Assembly (NCBI RefSeq): GCF_002741035.1
Contig: NZ_CP016808.1
Location: forward strand, 496,001-560,000
Direction: 5' to 3'
DNA from: Paenibacillus sp. BIHB 4019
Lineage (GTDB): Bacteria; Bacillota; Bacilli; Paenibacillales; Paenibacillaceae
DNA length: 64,000 bases
Shown: piece after piece, positions 25,869 to 35,019 of the stretch
Position numbering within the stretch: position 1 is the stretch's first letter
How the letters are laid out: the number at the start of each line of letters is the position of its first letter
Position numbers and translations under genes: made by a program
The notes under the pieces: model-generated
What the model saw: only the letters and a program-made list of their open reading frames with translations
The model's database searches: none
What the model was told of the DNA's origin: nothing

Positions 25869-27911
25869 TTAGATCAAACCGCTCGCTTTTTTCATAATGC
25901 CGCCAATTTCCAAAATTAACGCAATGCGGCCATTGCCTAAAATCGTCGCGCCCGAAATGCCATCTACTTTGCCTACATAGGAACCGAGCGTCTTAATAAC
26001 GACCTCTTGATTGCCAAGCAGCTGATCAACCGCAATCGCCAGCCGCTGCTCCGCCCTGCCGATCATGACGACCGGAATTTTGTCTGGGCCGCCCTCCTGC
26101 CGCTCATAACCGAACATTTCATGGAGCCAAATGAATGGAACAATTTGATTGCGGATTTTAATGACCGGCGAGCCTTTAATCATCTTGAGCGTACTCGTAT
26201 CAACCCGAATAATTTCGACAACCGCGCTCATCGGCAAAATAAACGTTTGGTCGCTCGCCTTCACGAGCAGGCCCGTCGTAATCGCAAGCGTCAGCGGCAG
26301 CCGAATCGTAAACTTCGTTCCCACACCGACCGTCGTATCGATATCTATAATGCCGCCCAGCCGCTCAATATCCGTTCGCACGATATCCATGCCGACGCCT
26401 CTGCCCGATACATCGCTAAGCTGCGAAGCCGTGGAGAAGCCCGGGTGAAAAATAAGGCGCAGCGCTTTATGCTCATCCATCATCGCCGCTTCCTCTTCGC
26501 TAATGACGCCTTTGGCGACAGCGGATTTTCGCAGCTTGCCCGTATCAATGCCGCCACCATCATCTTCTACGACGACGACCACCTGATTATCCTCATGCGC
26601 AGCGCTAATACGAACCATCCCCTGCTCGGACTTGCCACGCTTCAGCCGTTCTTCCGGCATTTCAATGCCATGGTCAACAGCGTTGCGGATCAAATGGATC
26701 ATCGGATCGCCTACCTCTTCAATGAGCGTGCGGTCAAGCTCTGTATCTCCGCCAATCATTTGCAAATCTACCTGCTTATGCAGCGTTTGCGCCAAATCGC
26801 GAACCATGCGTGGAAAACGATTGAACAGCTGTTCGATAGGAAGCATCCGCACCTTCATTACGTTTTCCTGAAGGCTGCCGATCAGCCTCGACAGGTGGTC
26901 GCTAATTTCGCCAAGGTCATCCATCGTTTCCGAATGTCCATGCACTTGATGCAGCGTCTGAATCGCTTGCTTCAAGCGCGTTTGGTCGATGACCAGCTCT
27001 CCCAGCAAATCGAGCACATTTTCCAGCCGCTCCACATTAACGCGGATCGTCTGCTGCTTCGCTGCTGCTCTGGCCTGCTGCGGCTTGTCTGCTTCATCAG
27101 TCTCCGGCGAACTGGCACTGCTTGCGGCAAATTCCAGAAGCTGCTCCTCCGTTGCTGCTGCCGCGGCAAACTTCTGCTGAGAAGGCTCTGCCTTCTCTAC
27201 TCTTACGCTTTGCACATCCATCAGACCAGCAACTGCCTGCTCTAATGCATTCGGCTCCGCATCCCCGGCAATCAACCAGCGTATGGCGTGAATATCCCGG
27301 TCATCCTGCACCAGCTTCAGATTAGGCTCGCTCCACAGCACCTCACCCAATGCCCGCAAAGAAAGGTCTATAATGCTAATGCGGGCCAGCTTCATCATGC
27401 AATCCTCAGTAAGCCGGACCGTTATTAGAAATACGGCTTGTCCGTTATGTATACTTGCTTGCAGCGCTTGCTCCGCATCCTCCGGCAAAGCTTCTACTGC
27501 CGCCTCCTGTTTAGATGCCGCTGAGCCAGCATTTGCTTTAGAAAAGCGTTCAAGCTCCTTAATCATCGCCGTTGGGTCTGGCAGAAGCACCTCTTGGATA
27601 ATGCTGTTTTGCAAATCCTTAATGAAGTCCAAGCATTGGAAAAACAAATTTGTTAACTCGCGCGTCATCGTAAGCTCTTCATTACGCAGCATATCAAGCA
27701 AATGCTCCCACTCATGGGTGAGCTGCTTGAGCTCCATGTAGCCCATAGCGGCGGATGAGCCTTTAATCGTATGGGCTGCCCGGAATAGCCGCTGAATGCC
27801 CTCGGAGTGAGAGCCCTGCTTTTCCAATGACAAAATCTCTTCTTCCATCGTCATAATCTGTTCCTCTAATTCTTCAAGAAACACTTGCCTGAATTCCGAG
27901 TTATCGAACAT
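25869..27911 (-). CDS. cheA: Chemotaxis sensor histidine kinase CheA
   Basis: This 680-residue kinase starts at ATG 27911 (MFDNSEFRQ) with GGGGTGG just upstream. A GTG nine bases earlier is the alternative. The Hpt domain has His47 in [14 protein letters not shown], and the linker region about 140-285 contains a divergent middle domain. The dimerisation domain has [16 protein letters not shown], and the catalytic ATPase has [20 protein letters not shown] and [13 protein letters not shown] CheW-like SH3 domain closes the protein. It phosphorylates CheY/CheB in response to receptor state. The cheY and cheR genes are not in this cluster. Confidence 0.93.
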   Translation of the reverse strand: MFDNSEFRQVFLEELEEQIMTMEEEILSLEKQGSHSEGIQRLFRAAHTIKGSSAAMGYMELKQLTHEWEHLLDMLRNEELTMTRELTNLFFQCLDFIKDLQNSIIQEVLLPDPTAMIKELERFSKANAGSAASKQEAAVEALPEDAEQALQASIHNGQAVFLITVRLTEDCMMKLARISIIDLSLRALGEVLWSEPNLKLVQDDRDIHAIRWLIAGDAEPNALEQAVAGLMDVQSVRVEKAEPSQQKFAAAAATEEQLLEFAASSASSPETDEADKPQQARAAAKQQTIRVNVERLENVLDLLGELVIDQTRLKQAIQTLHQVHGHSETMDDLGEISDHLSRLIGSLQENVMKVRMLPIEQLFNRFPRMVRDLAQTLHKQVDLQMIGGDTELDRTLIEEVGDPMIHLIRNAVDHGIEMPEERLKRGKSEQGMVRISAAHEDNQVVVVVEDDGGGIDTGKLRKSAVAKGVISEEEAAMMDEHKALRLIFHPGFSTASQLSDVSGRGVGMDIVRTDIERLGGIIDIDTTVGVGTKFTIRLPLTLAITTGLLVKASDQTFILPMSAVVEIIRVDTSTLKMIKGSPVIKIRNQIVPFIWLHEMFGYERQEGGPDKIPVVMIGRAEQRLAIAVDQLLGNQEVVIKTLGSYVGKVDGISGATILGNGRIALILEIGGIMKKASGLI

Positions 27912-28001
27912 ATGCACCACCCCGTAAGCGTTATGTTGAAAGCTGACTGGTTGACTGGCTCATTGACTAGTTGAAACTTGCTAGTTAAGAGTCACGCAGC
28001 A

Positions 28002-28430
28002 TTAGTCGCGCAGCAGCACCTCATCGATCTTCAATATGCCGACCAGCTCTGATTCTGTAAGACCGATTCCGGTAAAATAGGCGCCGTTTATGCCGCCTAC
28101 CCGCTCTGGCGGAGGCTGAATATCTTGGAACGTCGTGACCTTATGCACCCGGTCGACAATAATGCCAATCGATTCCTCCTGATGATGTACGACAACGATG
28201 CGCGTCGCTTTCGAATACACATCCTCATCGAGCGAAAATAATGAGCGCAAGCTAATGACCGGAATAATTTTGCCCCGTAAATTGATGACGCCCTTCACAT
28301 AAAACTGGCAGTTGGGTATTTCGGTAATGTCCTGCATCCGTATAATTTCATGGACTTCTGCTATTCGGATGCCATAACTTTCTTCTCCAACGCTAAATTG
28401 TACATACTGCATCTGATCTACCCCTTGCAT
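28002..28430 (-). CDS. cheW: Chemotaxis coupling protein CheW
   Basis: This 142-residue CheW-domain protein contains YVQFSVGEESYGIRIAEVHE, PNCQFYVKGVINLRGKIIPV and GIIVDRVHKV, the conserved receptor/CheA interaction strands. The start is chosen as ATG 28430 (MQGVDQ) after GAGAGGGGGTG. An in-frame ATG at 28448 lies upstream of that site and one base after the cheB stop. It links the MCP to CheA in the array. Confidence 0.92.
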   Translation of the reverse strand: MQGVDQMQYVQFSVGEESYGIRIAEVHEIIRMQDITEIPNCQFYVKGVINLRGKIIPVISLRSLFSLDEDVYSKATRIVVVHHQEESIGIIVDRVHKVTTFQDIQPPPERVGGINGAYFTGIGLTESELVGILKIDEVLLRD

Positions 28431-28450
28431 GGTTTCACCCCCTCTCATAT

Positions 28451-29533
28451 TTAACCGCTTATGATTTCCAGCAGCTTTTTGCTAATTTGCTCAATCGGCA
28501 GCACATAGTCGACGATGCCTCGCTCCACCGCCGCCCTTGGCATGCCGTATACGATGCACGTTTCCTTCGACTCCGCAATCGTCGTCGCCGCTTGGCCGGC
28601 GTTTCTCGCTCGCAGCATTTGCTCCGCTCCATCACTGCCCATCCCAGTGAGCAGCACCAAATGCCGCTTTAAACGGCCAAGCGCCATAATGGAGCGGAAC
28701 AGCTCATCTACGGAAGGACGATGCAAGCCCGCAATAGGCTTCTGATGCAGCTTGATCCAGTAGCTGCCTTCCTTTTCCTCCACATTCATATGGCTATCGC
28801 CAGGCGCAATAAACACTGTCCCATTTGCCAGCTGCTGCCCATTTTTCGCTTCTACAACCTTTAAGGCACTGACAGCGTCCAGCCTGTGGGCAAGCGATGC
28901 CGTGAAAGGAGCTGGCATATGCTGCACGATGACGATGGGATGCGGAAAAGAGGCTGGCAAGCCTTTCAATAAAACCGTGAGCGCTTGCGGGCCGCCTGTA
29001 GAGGTGCCGATAGCGACCAGTTCATTAACGACGGAAGCTGTGCGCAGTCTGGCATTCCTCAACAATGGCAGAAGCGACAATGGCTGTGGGGGCGCTTCTG
29101 CCTGCGTCAAGCCCGCCAGCTTCAGCAGCCGTTTAATCGGCGCCCCCGCCGCGTTTTTTATTTTTTCACATAATTCTGACTTTACTTTATAAAGGTCTGC
29201 CGACAGCTCGCCAGACGGCTTGGCGACGAAATCAACCGCTCCGCGCTGCAGTGCCATAACGATTTCCGCATCGCCAAATTTTTGAAAGGAGCTGAGCATG
29301 ATGACCGGAGTTGGCCTGCGGGCCATAATTTCCGAGAGCGCCGTCAAGCCGTCCATGCCTGGCATTTCCACATCCATCGTAATGACATCGGGCCGCAGCC
29401 GAAGCGTCTCGGCAATTGCTTCCTCGCCATTTTTCGCTTCGCCCACTACTTGAATTTCCGGATCTTCTTCCACGTATCTCTTAATTAAATGCCGCATAAA
29501 AGAAGAGTCATCTGCCACGAGTATTCGATGCAT
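28451..29533 (-). CDS. cheB: Chemotaxis response regulator protein-glutamate methylesterase CheB
   Basis: This 360-residue protein has an N-terminal receiver (VADDS, phosphoacceptor Asp54 in ITMDVEMPGMDG, KPSG) and a C-terminal methylesterase. The esterase has catalytic Ser in IGTSTGGPQAL, His in VQHMPAPF and Asp in LTGMGSDGAEQM. It removes methyl groups (and deamidates Gln) on receptors. The ATG at 29533 (MHRILVADDS) follows CAGGGGGAC. The frame opens at 29554. First gene of the operon. Confidence 0.93.
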   Translation of the reverse strand: MHRILVADDSSFMRHLIKRYVEEDPEIQVVGEAKNGEEAIAETLRLRPDVITMDVEMPGMDGLTALSEIMARRPTPVIMLSSFQKFGDAEIVMALQRGAVDFVAKPSGELSADLYKVKSELCEKIKNAAGAPIKRLLKLAGLTQAEAPPQPLSLLPLLRNARLRTASVVNELVAIGTSTGGPQALTVLLKGLPASFPHPIVIVQHMPAPFTASLAHRLDAVSALKVVEAKNGQQLANGTVFIAPGDSHMNVEEKEGSYWIKLHQKPIAGLHRPSVDELFRSIMALGRLKRHLVLLTGMGSDGAEQMLRARNAGQAATTIAESKETCIVYGMPRAAVERGIVDYVLPIEQISKKLLEIISG

Positions 29534-29667
29534 CTTCAGTCCCCCTGTTTGCACTCTTCTATGTCTAATTACCTATTACCTTAACAAAACGCTCTGAATC
29601 CAAACTGAATCCTTTGTCGTTTTACTGATTTTTTTAGCGAATTTTACGAAATAATCGAAAAAAGCTC

Positions 29668-29706
29668 AAAAAAACCACCCTGGCGCTATAAAAATGCACC
29701 GGGTGG
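29668..29706 (-). terminator. Terminator of the BTAD regulator/kinase operon
   Basis: On the minus strand CCACCC (29701-29706) pairs with GGGTGG (29675-29680), with inner GC pairs, and is followed by TTTTTTT. It lies just after the response regulator stop. Confidence 0.8.
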
Positions 29707-29722
29707 ACTTTTAACTTTCCTC

Positions 29723-30847
29723 TCAAGTTGCCTGCACAAGCGACTCATAACGGCCAATCAGCTCGGCCTGCGAGTACACGCCCATCTCTCCCGCGCTGCG
29801 CTTGCAAAATTGCGTGAAAACAAGGTTCGCCTTCATCCGGTTGCCGCCCCGCATATAGCAGCGAACTACGAGCCACAAGGCACCTTCATCGTAGGGCTCC
29901 TTGTTCAAATATCCCAGTGCGTATTCCGTCGCTGAATAAACTTCTCCCTGCACGAGCAATCCTTCAACAAGACGCTCAATCACAAGAGCTCCTATGAGCC
30001 GATAATGCTCGCGCAGCTGATACACCCAAACGCCAGGAATATCCGTCAGCACCTCTTCGGTATAGAGGGCAGCCGCCTGCCGCAGCAAAATCAAGCTGCC
30101 CGTATCGACTGCACGCTTCGCTAATTGCTGAAACCTCAGCATATCGGAAGACAAATCGCCCGCTGTCAGCTTGTAGGTTTCCCGCAGCGATTCAATGCGA
30201 ATTTTCCCGTCAAGCCCGTTGCACCTTAGTATTTGTCGAAGCTGGTAAATGCAAGTATGCAGATACGCCCTCGCCTTCGATTCGTCCATGCCTGGGAACA
30301 CATCCTCGAAAATGTCGCCTACCTTGCATTCGCGGTTCGTCCATAAATACGCGAACAGTTCCTTCGTTTTCGACACCTTCCATTTGACTGGCCCTCCAGC
30401 TCCATGAAGGCTTAGCTTGCCAAAGCATTGAACATCGATTTGGTCACGCTGCACAGCAGCATGGGCCGTTAATGTACCTCTTCCCTTTCTGCGGCGAAGC
30501 AAACGCTCGATAGAGCGCTTTACCCGCTCCGGAGCAACGGGTTTCAATAAATAATCCTCTACATTCAGTTCGTAGGCCTTAAGCGCAAAATCGTCAAATG
30601 CCGTCACAAATACAGCCGCTGTCTCCGGGCAAGACGCAAGCAGCTCCTCGGCAAATACAAGGCCCGAAACGGTCGGCATCATAATGTCAATAAATACGAT
30701 ATCCGGCGGCTCACGCTTGATCGCCGTCAGCCCTTCAAGCGGATCATCGTAAAGCATAATGGAGCCTACCCCTTCACAATTCGACAAATACTCCTTCATT
30801 TCCTCAAGCGCCCAATACTCATCATCCACCACCGCAACGTTCAGCAT
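29723..30847 (-). CDS. Response regulator with BTAD-type (SARP-like) output domain
   Basis: This 374-residue protein has a receiver (VVDDE, Asp54 in FIDIMMP, LLKP switch Lys) and a winged-helix DNA-binding region at about 140-225 (WKVSKTKELFAYLW, YLHTCIYQLRQIL). A C-terminal BTAD helical repeat domain (about 235-370) carries AAALYTEEVLTDIPGVWVY and YLNKEPYDEGALWLVVRCYM. This receiver-OmpR/BTAD layout occurs in Paenibacillus and Bacillus sporulation/starvation-type regulators of unknown targets. The ATG follows GGGGGGA and overlaps the kinase gene end by 26 bases. Confidence 0.85.
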   Translation of the reverse strand: MLNVAVVDDEYWALEEMKEYLSNCEGVGSIMLYDDPLEGLTAIKREPPDIVFIDIMMPTVSGLVFAEELLASCPETAAVFVTAFDDFALKAYELNVEDYLLKPVAPERVKRSIERLLRRRKGRGTLTAHAAVQRDQIDVQCFGKLSLHGAGGPVKWKVSKTKELFAYLWTNRECKVGDIFEDVFPGMDESKARAYLHTCIYQLRQILRCNGLDGKIRIESLRETYKLTAGDLSSDMLRFQQLAKRAVDTGSLILLRQAAALYTEEVLTDIPGVWVYQLREHYRLIGALVIERLVEGLLVQGEVYSATEYALGYLNKEPYDEGALWLVVRCYMRGGNRMKANLVFTQFCKRSAGEMGVYSQAELIGRYESLVQAT

Positions 30848-31871
30848 TTACAAGTCCCCCCTGCGCTGGTATCAAAAAGCTTACGGTCGTTCCCCCGCTT
30901 TTGCGGCGCCTGATTTGCAGACCTGTGCCGAAATGGCGAAGGAGCCGCTCATTCGTATTAGCAAGCCCCATGCCCTGGCGCTGCCCTCTGGCGGCCATTC
31001 GCCTGTATTCCGAGTGCTGCTTCACCTGCGCGAAACGCTCAAGCTCCTCCTCCCGAATGCCTACGCCATCATCCTTGATTGTCACTCGCACACCAGCAGG
31101 GACAAGCAGCGTCCCTATATCAATCGTTCCGCCAATCAACCTTGCTGTGAGGCCATGGCGAATGGCATTTTCCACTAACGTCTGAAGGATAAAGGGAGGC
31201 AGATAGAATTGTGTAGCCTTCAAGTTGTAATTGACATGCAGACGGCTGCCAAATCTCGCCTTTTCCAAGTTCAAGTAGGCGTTTACGAGCGCCAGCTCGA
31301 CTTTGAAGGATACGACATCCGCCTTGTTCTCAAAATCAAAGCTGCCGCGCAAAAATTCGCTTAGGCTGCGCAGCAGTGTCCTTGCCTCCTCCGCATTGCG
31401 CTTGCTAATAAATATAATCGTTCCAATCGCGTTAAATAAAAAATGCGGCTTTATCTTCGCCCGCAGCATCGCCAGCTCCGTCTCCACAAGCCCCGCCTCG
31501 AATCTTTTCAGCTGCAGGAGCATGTCTAGCTTTTGCTTTAGCTCAGCGGCGGCAAAGGGCCGCAATAAATAATCATTCATCCCGGCTTCATAAAGGCTTT
31601 CTAATTGTCCCCTGCCCTCCAGGTCAAGCAGCAAAATGATATACAAATCCTTCCTGACGGCTGCCTCGCGTATGGCACGGCATAAGGCAACCGCCTCCTC
31701 CGCCAAGGAAGCATCGATGACGCATAAATCTGCTTCCCCGCCGTGCTCGAACCAGAGCAAAGCGGCTTCCAGCCTGCTCTCGGCCGAGATTTGTATATGT
31801 TGTTCCGTGAAAACATCCGTAATAATCGCTCTTTCGGTTACGCAGTCATGAACGAGAAGCGCATGAAGCAA
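30822..31871 (-). CDS. Soluble LytS-type histidine kinase with N-terminal receiver-like domain
   Basis: This 349-residue protein has no membrane helix. An N-terminal receiver-like domain (about 1-118) keeps the phosphoacceptor-position Asp53 (CVIDASL) and one acidic residue (HD at 8-9). It has Arg for the conserved switch Lys (LLRPF) and lacks the Ser/Thr before it. Next comes a His-kinase module of the LytS/YehU type (IKPHFLFNAIG, His143), and then HATPase motifs VENAIRHGL, DDGVGI and GMGLANTNERL. The start is TTG at 31871 after GGGGGA. It should phosphorylate the BTAD regulator downstream. Confidence 0.85.
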   Translation of the reverse strand: MLHALLVHDCVTERAIITDVFTEQHIQISAESRLEAALLWFEHGGEADLCVIDASLAEEAVALCRAIREAAVRKDLYIILLLDLEGRGQLESLYEAGMNDYLLRPFAAAELKQKLDMLLQLKRFEAGLVETELAMLRAKIKPHFLFNAIGTIIFISKRNAEEARTLLRSLSEFLRGSFDFENKADVVSFKVELALVNAYLNLEKARFGSRLHVNYNLKATQFYLPPFILQTLVENAIRHGLTARLIGGTIDIGTLLVPAGVRVTIKDDGVGIREEELERFAQVKQHSEYRRMAARGQRQGMGLANTNERLLRHFGTGLQIRRRKSGGTTVSFLIPAQGGLVNAERCGGG

Positions 31872-31968
31872 TGCAAATCCCCCATTCCAAATTATAGTAG
31901 GTAAGAACGTCTAGTAACTATATCGGTTATAGCGGCTTCTCTTTACACTATACTCCGTAGGGAGACGC

Positions 31969-31998
31969 AGAAAAGGCCGGTTGTAATCAACCGGCCTT
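31969..31998 (-). terminator. Terminator of the GbsR-type regulator gene
   Basis: AAGGCCGGTTG / CAACCGGCCTT (31973-31983 with 31988-31998) has a TAAT loop and a TTTTC tail on the minus strand, about 55 bases past the regulator stop. Confidence 0.82.
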
Positions 31999-32051
31999 GC
32001 ACGAAACCTATGTTTTTTATACGTATGCTATGTTGTGCGAAATTCTGCTGC

Positions 32052-32609
32052 CTACTCTTCCTTCGGAATCAGCTTGTAAATTTCTCCTGATTCAAAAGCA
32101 TCAATGAGGCGTCCCAGCCATTTGTAATAAGCAAGGGCTTCCTGTAGCTTCTGCCTGTCGCTAGCTAGCACCTCCAGAAAGGCTTCGGACTGCTCTGTGT
32201 TTTCCTCAAGCTGTTCAATTTCCTTCAGAGAACGGGTTAGGGCAAGCACATTTTGCTCCGCAGCCTTCCTCCATTTGATAGAGAAGAAGTCTGTAAAGTT
32301 CTCATGCCAGTCCGGCACTACCTCATACAAATCTTTGCGTGAGCCTTTGCCCCATACTTTATTGATCATTTTCAGATCGTATAACGTCCGCATTCCGGTG
32401 CTCATTGACGTTTTGCTCATGCCCATCGTAGCACTCATTTCGTCCAGCGTGACAGGCTCGCGGTTGAAATACATATTGCCATATAAATGCCCGATGGACA
32501 GCGTTATGCCATATAGATCCATGTTTTTGCCAATTGATTCAATGACGCGCCGACGCGTCTTCAGCAACTGCTGCTGCTGCTCTTCTGTTAATGCTGCAAG
32601 TTCATCCAT
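32052..32609 (-). CDS. GbsR/OpcR-type MarR-family regulator of osmoprotectant genes
   Basis: This 185-residue protein of the GbsR family has a winged helix with LYGNMYFNREPVTLDEMSA and MGMSKTSMSTGMRTLYDLK, then KVWGKGSRKDLYEVVPDW. It ends in a helical C-terminal segment including EALAYYKWLGRLIDAF. GbsR in B. subtilis is a choline-sensing repressor of betaine synthesis and choline uptake genes, and OpcR-type paralogues control Opu transporters. Divergent placement from opuA supports control of that operon. The ATG at 32609 is preceded by GGAGG. Confidence 0.85.
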   Translation of the reverse strand: MDELAALTEEQQQQLLKTRRRVIESIGKNMDLYGITLSIGHLYGNMYFNREPVTLDEMSATMGMSKTSMSTGMRTLYDLKMINKVWGKGSRKDLYEVVPDWHENFTDFFSIKWRKAAEQNVLALTRSLKEIEQLEENTEQSEAFLEVLASDRQKLQEALAYYKWLGRLIDAFESGEIYKLIPKEE

Positions 32610-32739
32610 GTCGATCCTCCTGAGGAGTGGCGTGTCCCATTCATCCTACAACATGTATTGTAATCAAACGTCTAGGGAAATGTAAAGAAACATGTTGATA
32701 TGAAAAAGGGAGTTATCAGGAGTATTCTGTACGAAAAGT

Positions 32740-32769
32740 TTGTAAAGTTATAACTGTACAAAGTATACG
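32740..32769 (+). promoter_or_regulatory. Candidate opuA promoter region
   Basis: TTGTAA (32740-32745) and TATACG (32764-32769) are 18 bases apart in the divergent gbsR-opuA interval. The interval also carries GTTATAAC and two ACATGT motifs (near 32650 and 32690) that could be regulator sites. The assignment is weak. Confidence 0.35.
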
Positions 32770-32907
32770 AAGGCTCACGCCTTTTGACCATTACATTGTT
32801 ATCCAACTACACTTGTAAGCAGACGAACACTCGAAGCTTGGTGATTAAGCGTTATGATAAAGCGTCCACCTCGCTTCCTGTGCCAAGGATCGTGGAGGGG
32901 GTACTAC

Positions 32908-34107
32908 ATGGCTATTATAGAAGCTAAAAAGCTGACCAAGATTTTCGGAGCAGATCCAAAAAAAGCGATACCGCTGCTGGATAAAGGCTGGTCAAAGGAA
33001 AAGATTTTAAAAGAAACGAAGCTGACTGTCGGCGTGAATCAAGCTAATTTTTCGATAGAAGCCGGACAAATTTTTGTCATTATGGGCTTATCGGGCAGCG
33101 GCAAATCGACGCTCGTTCGCTTGTTGAATCGCTTAATTGAGCCGACGGGCGGACAGGTGCTGTTTAATGGCAAGGATGTCCTGAAAATGACGGCTGAGCA
33201 GCTTAGACAGTTTCGGCGCAAGCATGTCGGGATGGTATTTCAGAAGTTTGCGCTGTTCCCGCATCGTACGGTGCTGCAAAATATCGAATACGGCCTTGAA
33301 GTTCAAGGCATTCATAAGTCGAAGCGCCGGGAAATGGCGATTCAATCTTTAGAGCTTGTCGGCTTGAAAGGCTACGGCGACAGTTATCCCGAGCAGCTAA
33401 GCGGCGGGATGCAGCAGCGCGTAGGCCTTGCAAGGGGACTTGCCAGCGATCCAGAGGTACTGCTGATGGATGAGGCGTTCAGTGCCCTTGATCCGCTTAT
33501 CCGCAAGGATATGCAGGATGAGCTGCTGGAGCTGCAATCGAAGATGAAAAAAACGATCGTCTTCATTACCCATGATTTGAATGAGGCGCTGCGCATTGGC
33601 GACCAAATTGCCTTAATGAAAGACGGCAGCATCGTGCAAATCGGCTCGCCGGAAGAAATTTTGATGCAGCCGGCCAATAAATATGTCGAGCGTTTCGTCG
33701 AGGACGTCGATTTGTCCAAGGTGCTCACCGCCTCCCATGTAATGGCGAAGGCCGAGACGATTACGAATGAGAGAGGACCGCGCGTTGCGCTCCAGCTTAT
33801 GCGTGCCAGAAGCATTTCCAGCTTGTACATGGTAGATAGGGAAATGCGCTTGCTTGGTGTCATTACGGCTGACGATGCTGCCAAGGCATTGAAGGAAGGG
33901 CTGTCGCTTGAATCGTTGACCCAGCGTGATGTTCCAACCGTATCACCCGATACGCTGCTCAATGAGCTGTTCGAGCTGATGGGCAATGCCCGATTGCCCG
34001 TTGCTGTCATCGGCGAAAATAGCCGATTAAAGGGCATCGTCATTAAAGGCGCAGTGCTTGCCGCACTCGCAGGCAATACCGAAATAGAGGCAGGTGTTAA
34101 AGCATGA
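32908..34107 (+). CDS. opuAA: Glycine betaine ABC transporter ATPase with CBS pair (OpuAA)
   Basis: This 399-residue protein begins at ATG 32908 (MAIIEAKKL) after GGAGGGGG. The frame extends to 32854 without a ribosome site. Family-specific FGADPKKAI and LLDKGWSKEKI precede Walker A GLSGSGKSTLVR, signature LSGGMQQRVGLARG and Walker B VLLMDEAFSALDP. Two CBS domains (about 270-395) gate transport by ionic strength or cyclic-di-AMP in relatives. With OpuAB and OpuAC it imports glycine betaine under osmotic stress. It overlaps opuAB by four bases. Confidence 0.93.
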   Translation: MAIIEAKKLTKIFGADPKKAIPLLDKGWSKEKILKETKLTVGVNQANFSIEAGQIFVIMGLSGSGKSTLVRLLNRLIEPTGGQVLFNGKDVLKMTAEQLRQFRRKHVGMVFQKFALFPHRTVLQNIEYGLEVQGIHKSKRREMAIQSLELVGLKGYGDSYPEQLSGGMQQRVGLARGLASDPEVLLMDEAFSALDPLIRKDMQDELLELQSKMKKTIVFITHDLNEALRIGDQIALMKDGSIVQIGSPEEILMQPANKYVERFVEDVDLSKVLTASHVMAKAETITNERGPRVALQLMRARSISSLYMVDREMRLLGVITADDAAKALKEGLSLESLTQRDVPTVSPDTLLNELFELMGNARLPVAVIGENSRLKGIVIKGAVLAALAGNTEIEAGVKA

Positions 34108-34940
34108 ATATACCCAAAATCCCTTTAGCAGATTGGATTGGGGCGCTGGAAACATGGCTTGAAACCCATCTCGGTCCGCTTTTCAAGCTAATTAAAGTGG
34201 TCGTTGGCGAAACGGTTGGCGGACTAAATGCCGTTCTCGATTTTTTCCCTGCGATCGTGCTCATTATTCTTTTTACCGCAGCGGCTTGGTTTCTCGGCAA
34301 ATGGCGCATGGCGCTGTTTACGTTTATCGGCCTGCTCATCATTGATAATCTCGGCTACTGGAGCCAGACGATGCAGACGCTGTCGCTTGTGCTGACCTCC
34401 GCCCTCATTTCAGTCGTGGTCGGTGTTCCTGTTGGCATTTTGTGTGCACGTAAAAATAGCATTCAAAATATCGTTACTCCGATTCTTGACTTTATGCAAA
34501 CGATGCCGGCCTTCGTTTATTTGCTGCCTGCCGTCTCCTTCTTCTCGCTTGGCGTCGTGCCTGGCGTCATCGCTTCGATTATTTTTGCGATTCCACCAAC
34601 AATTCGCATGACCAATCTTGGCATACGCCAAGTTCCGGAAGAGCTGACGGAAGCGGCGGACGCGTTCGGCTCTACACCGTCGCAGAAGCTGATCAAGCTG
34701 CAATTGCCGATTGCGCTGCCAAGCATAATGGCGGGCATCAATCAGACGATTATGCTGTCGCTTTCGATGGTCGTTATCGCATCTATGATCGGCGCTCAAG
34801 GTGTCGGCTCGTACGTTTACCGTGCGGTGACACAGGGCAACACCGGTGTTGGCTTTGAGGCGGGGATTGCCATCGTTATACTGGCGATTATCCTCGACCG
34901 CTTGACGCAAAATGCGATTCGCCGTACGAAAAAAGCGTAA
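34104..34940 (+). CDS. opuAB: Glycine betaine ABC transporter permease (OpuAB)
   Basis: This 278-residue membrane protein has an N-terminal amphipathic region IPLADWIGALETWL typical of OpuAB/ProW and about seven hydrophobic helices. The binding-protein-dependent permease EAA loop is EAADAFGSTPSQKLIKLQLP. The start overlaps the opuAA stop in ATGA fashion. It forms the transmembrane channel of the betaine importer. Confidence 0.92.
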   Translation: MNIPKIPLADWIGALETWLETHLGPLFKLIKVVVGETVGGLNAVLDFFPAIVLIILFTAAAWFLGKWRMALFTFIGLLIIDNLGYWSQTMQTLSLVLTSALISVVVGVPVGILCARKNSIQNIVTPILDFMQTMPAFVYLLPAVSFFSLGVVPGVIASIIFAIPPTIRMTNLGIRQVPEELTEAADAFGSTPSQKLIKLQLPIALPSIMAGINQTIMLSLSMVVIASMIGAQGVGSYVYRAVTQGNTGVGFEAGIAIVILAIILDRLTQNAIRRTKKA

Positions 34941-35019
34941 TTAATCTAAAGTCCCTTCCCGCCTATACTGCGGGATAGCTGCTTTATCAATCGAAAGATT
35001 TTCCGAAGGAGTGTTAGTG

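Noticed and set aside
26007..27245. 412-codon plus-strand ORF opposite cheA
   Set aside because: It is long but antisense to all conserved cheA motifs, has no ribosome site, and is His/Asn/Arg-biased as expected for a mirror frame.
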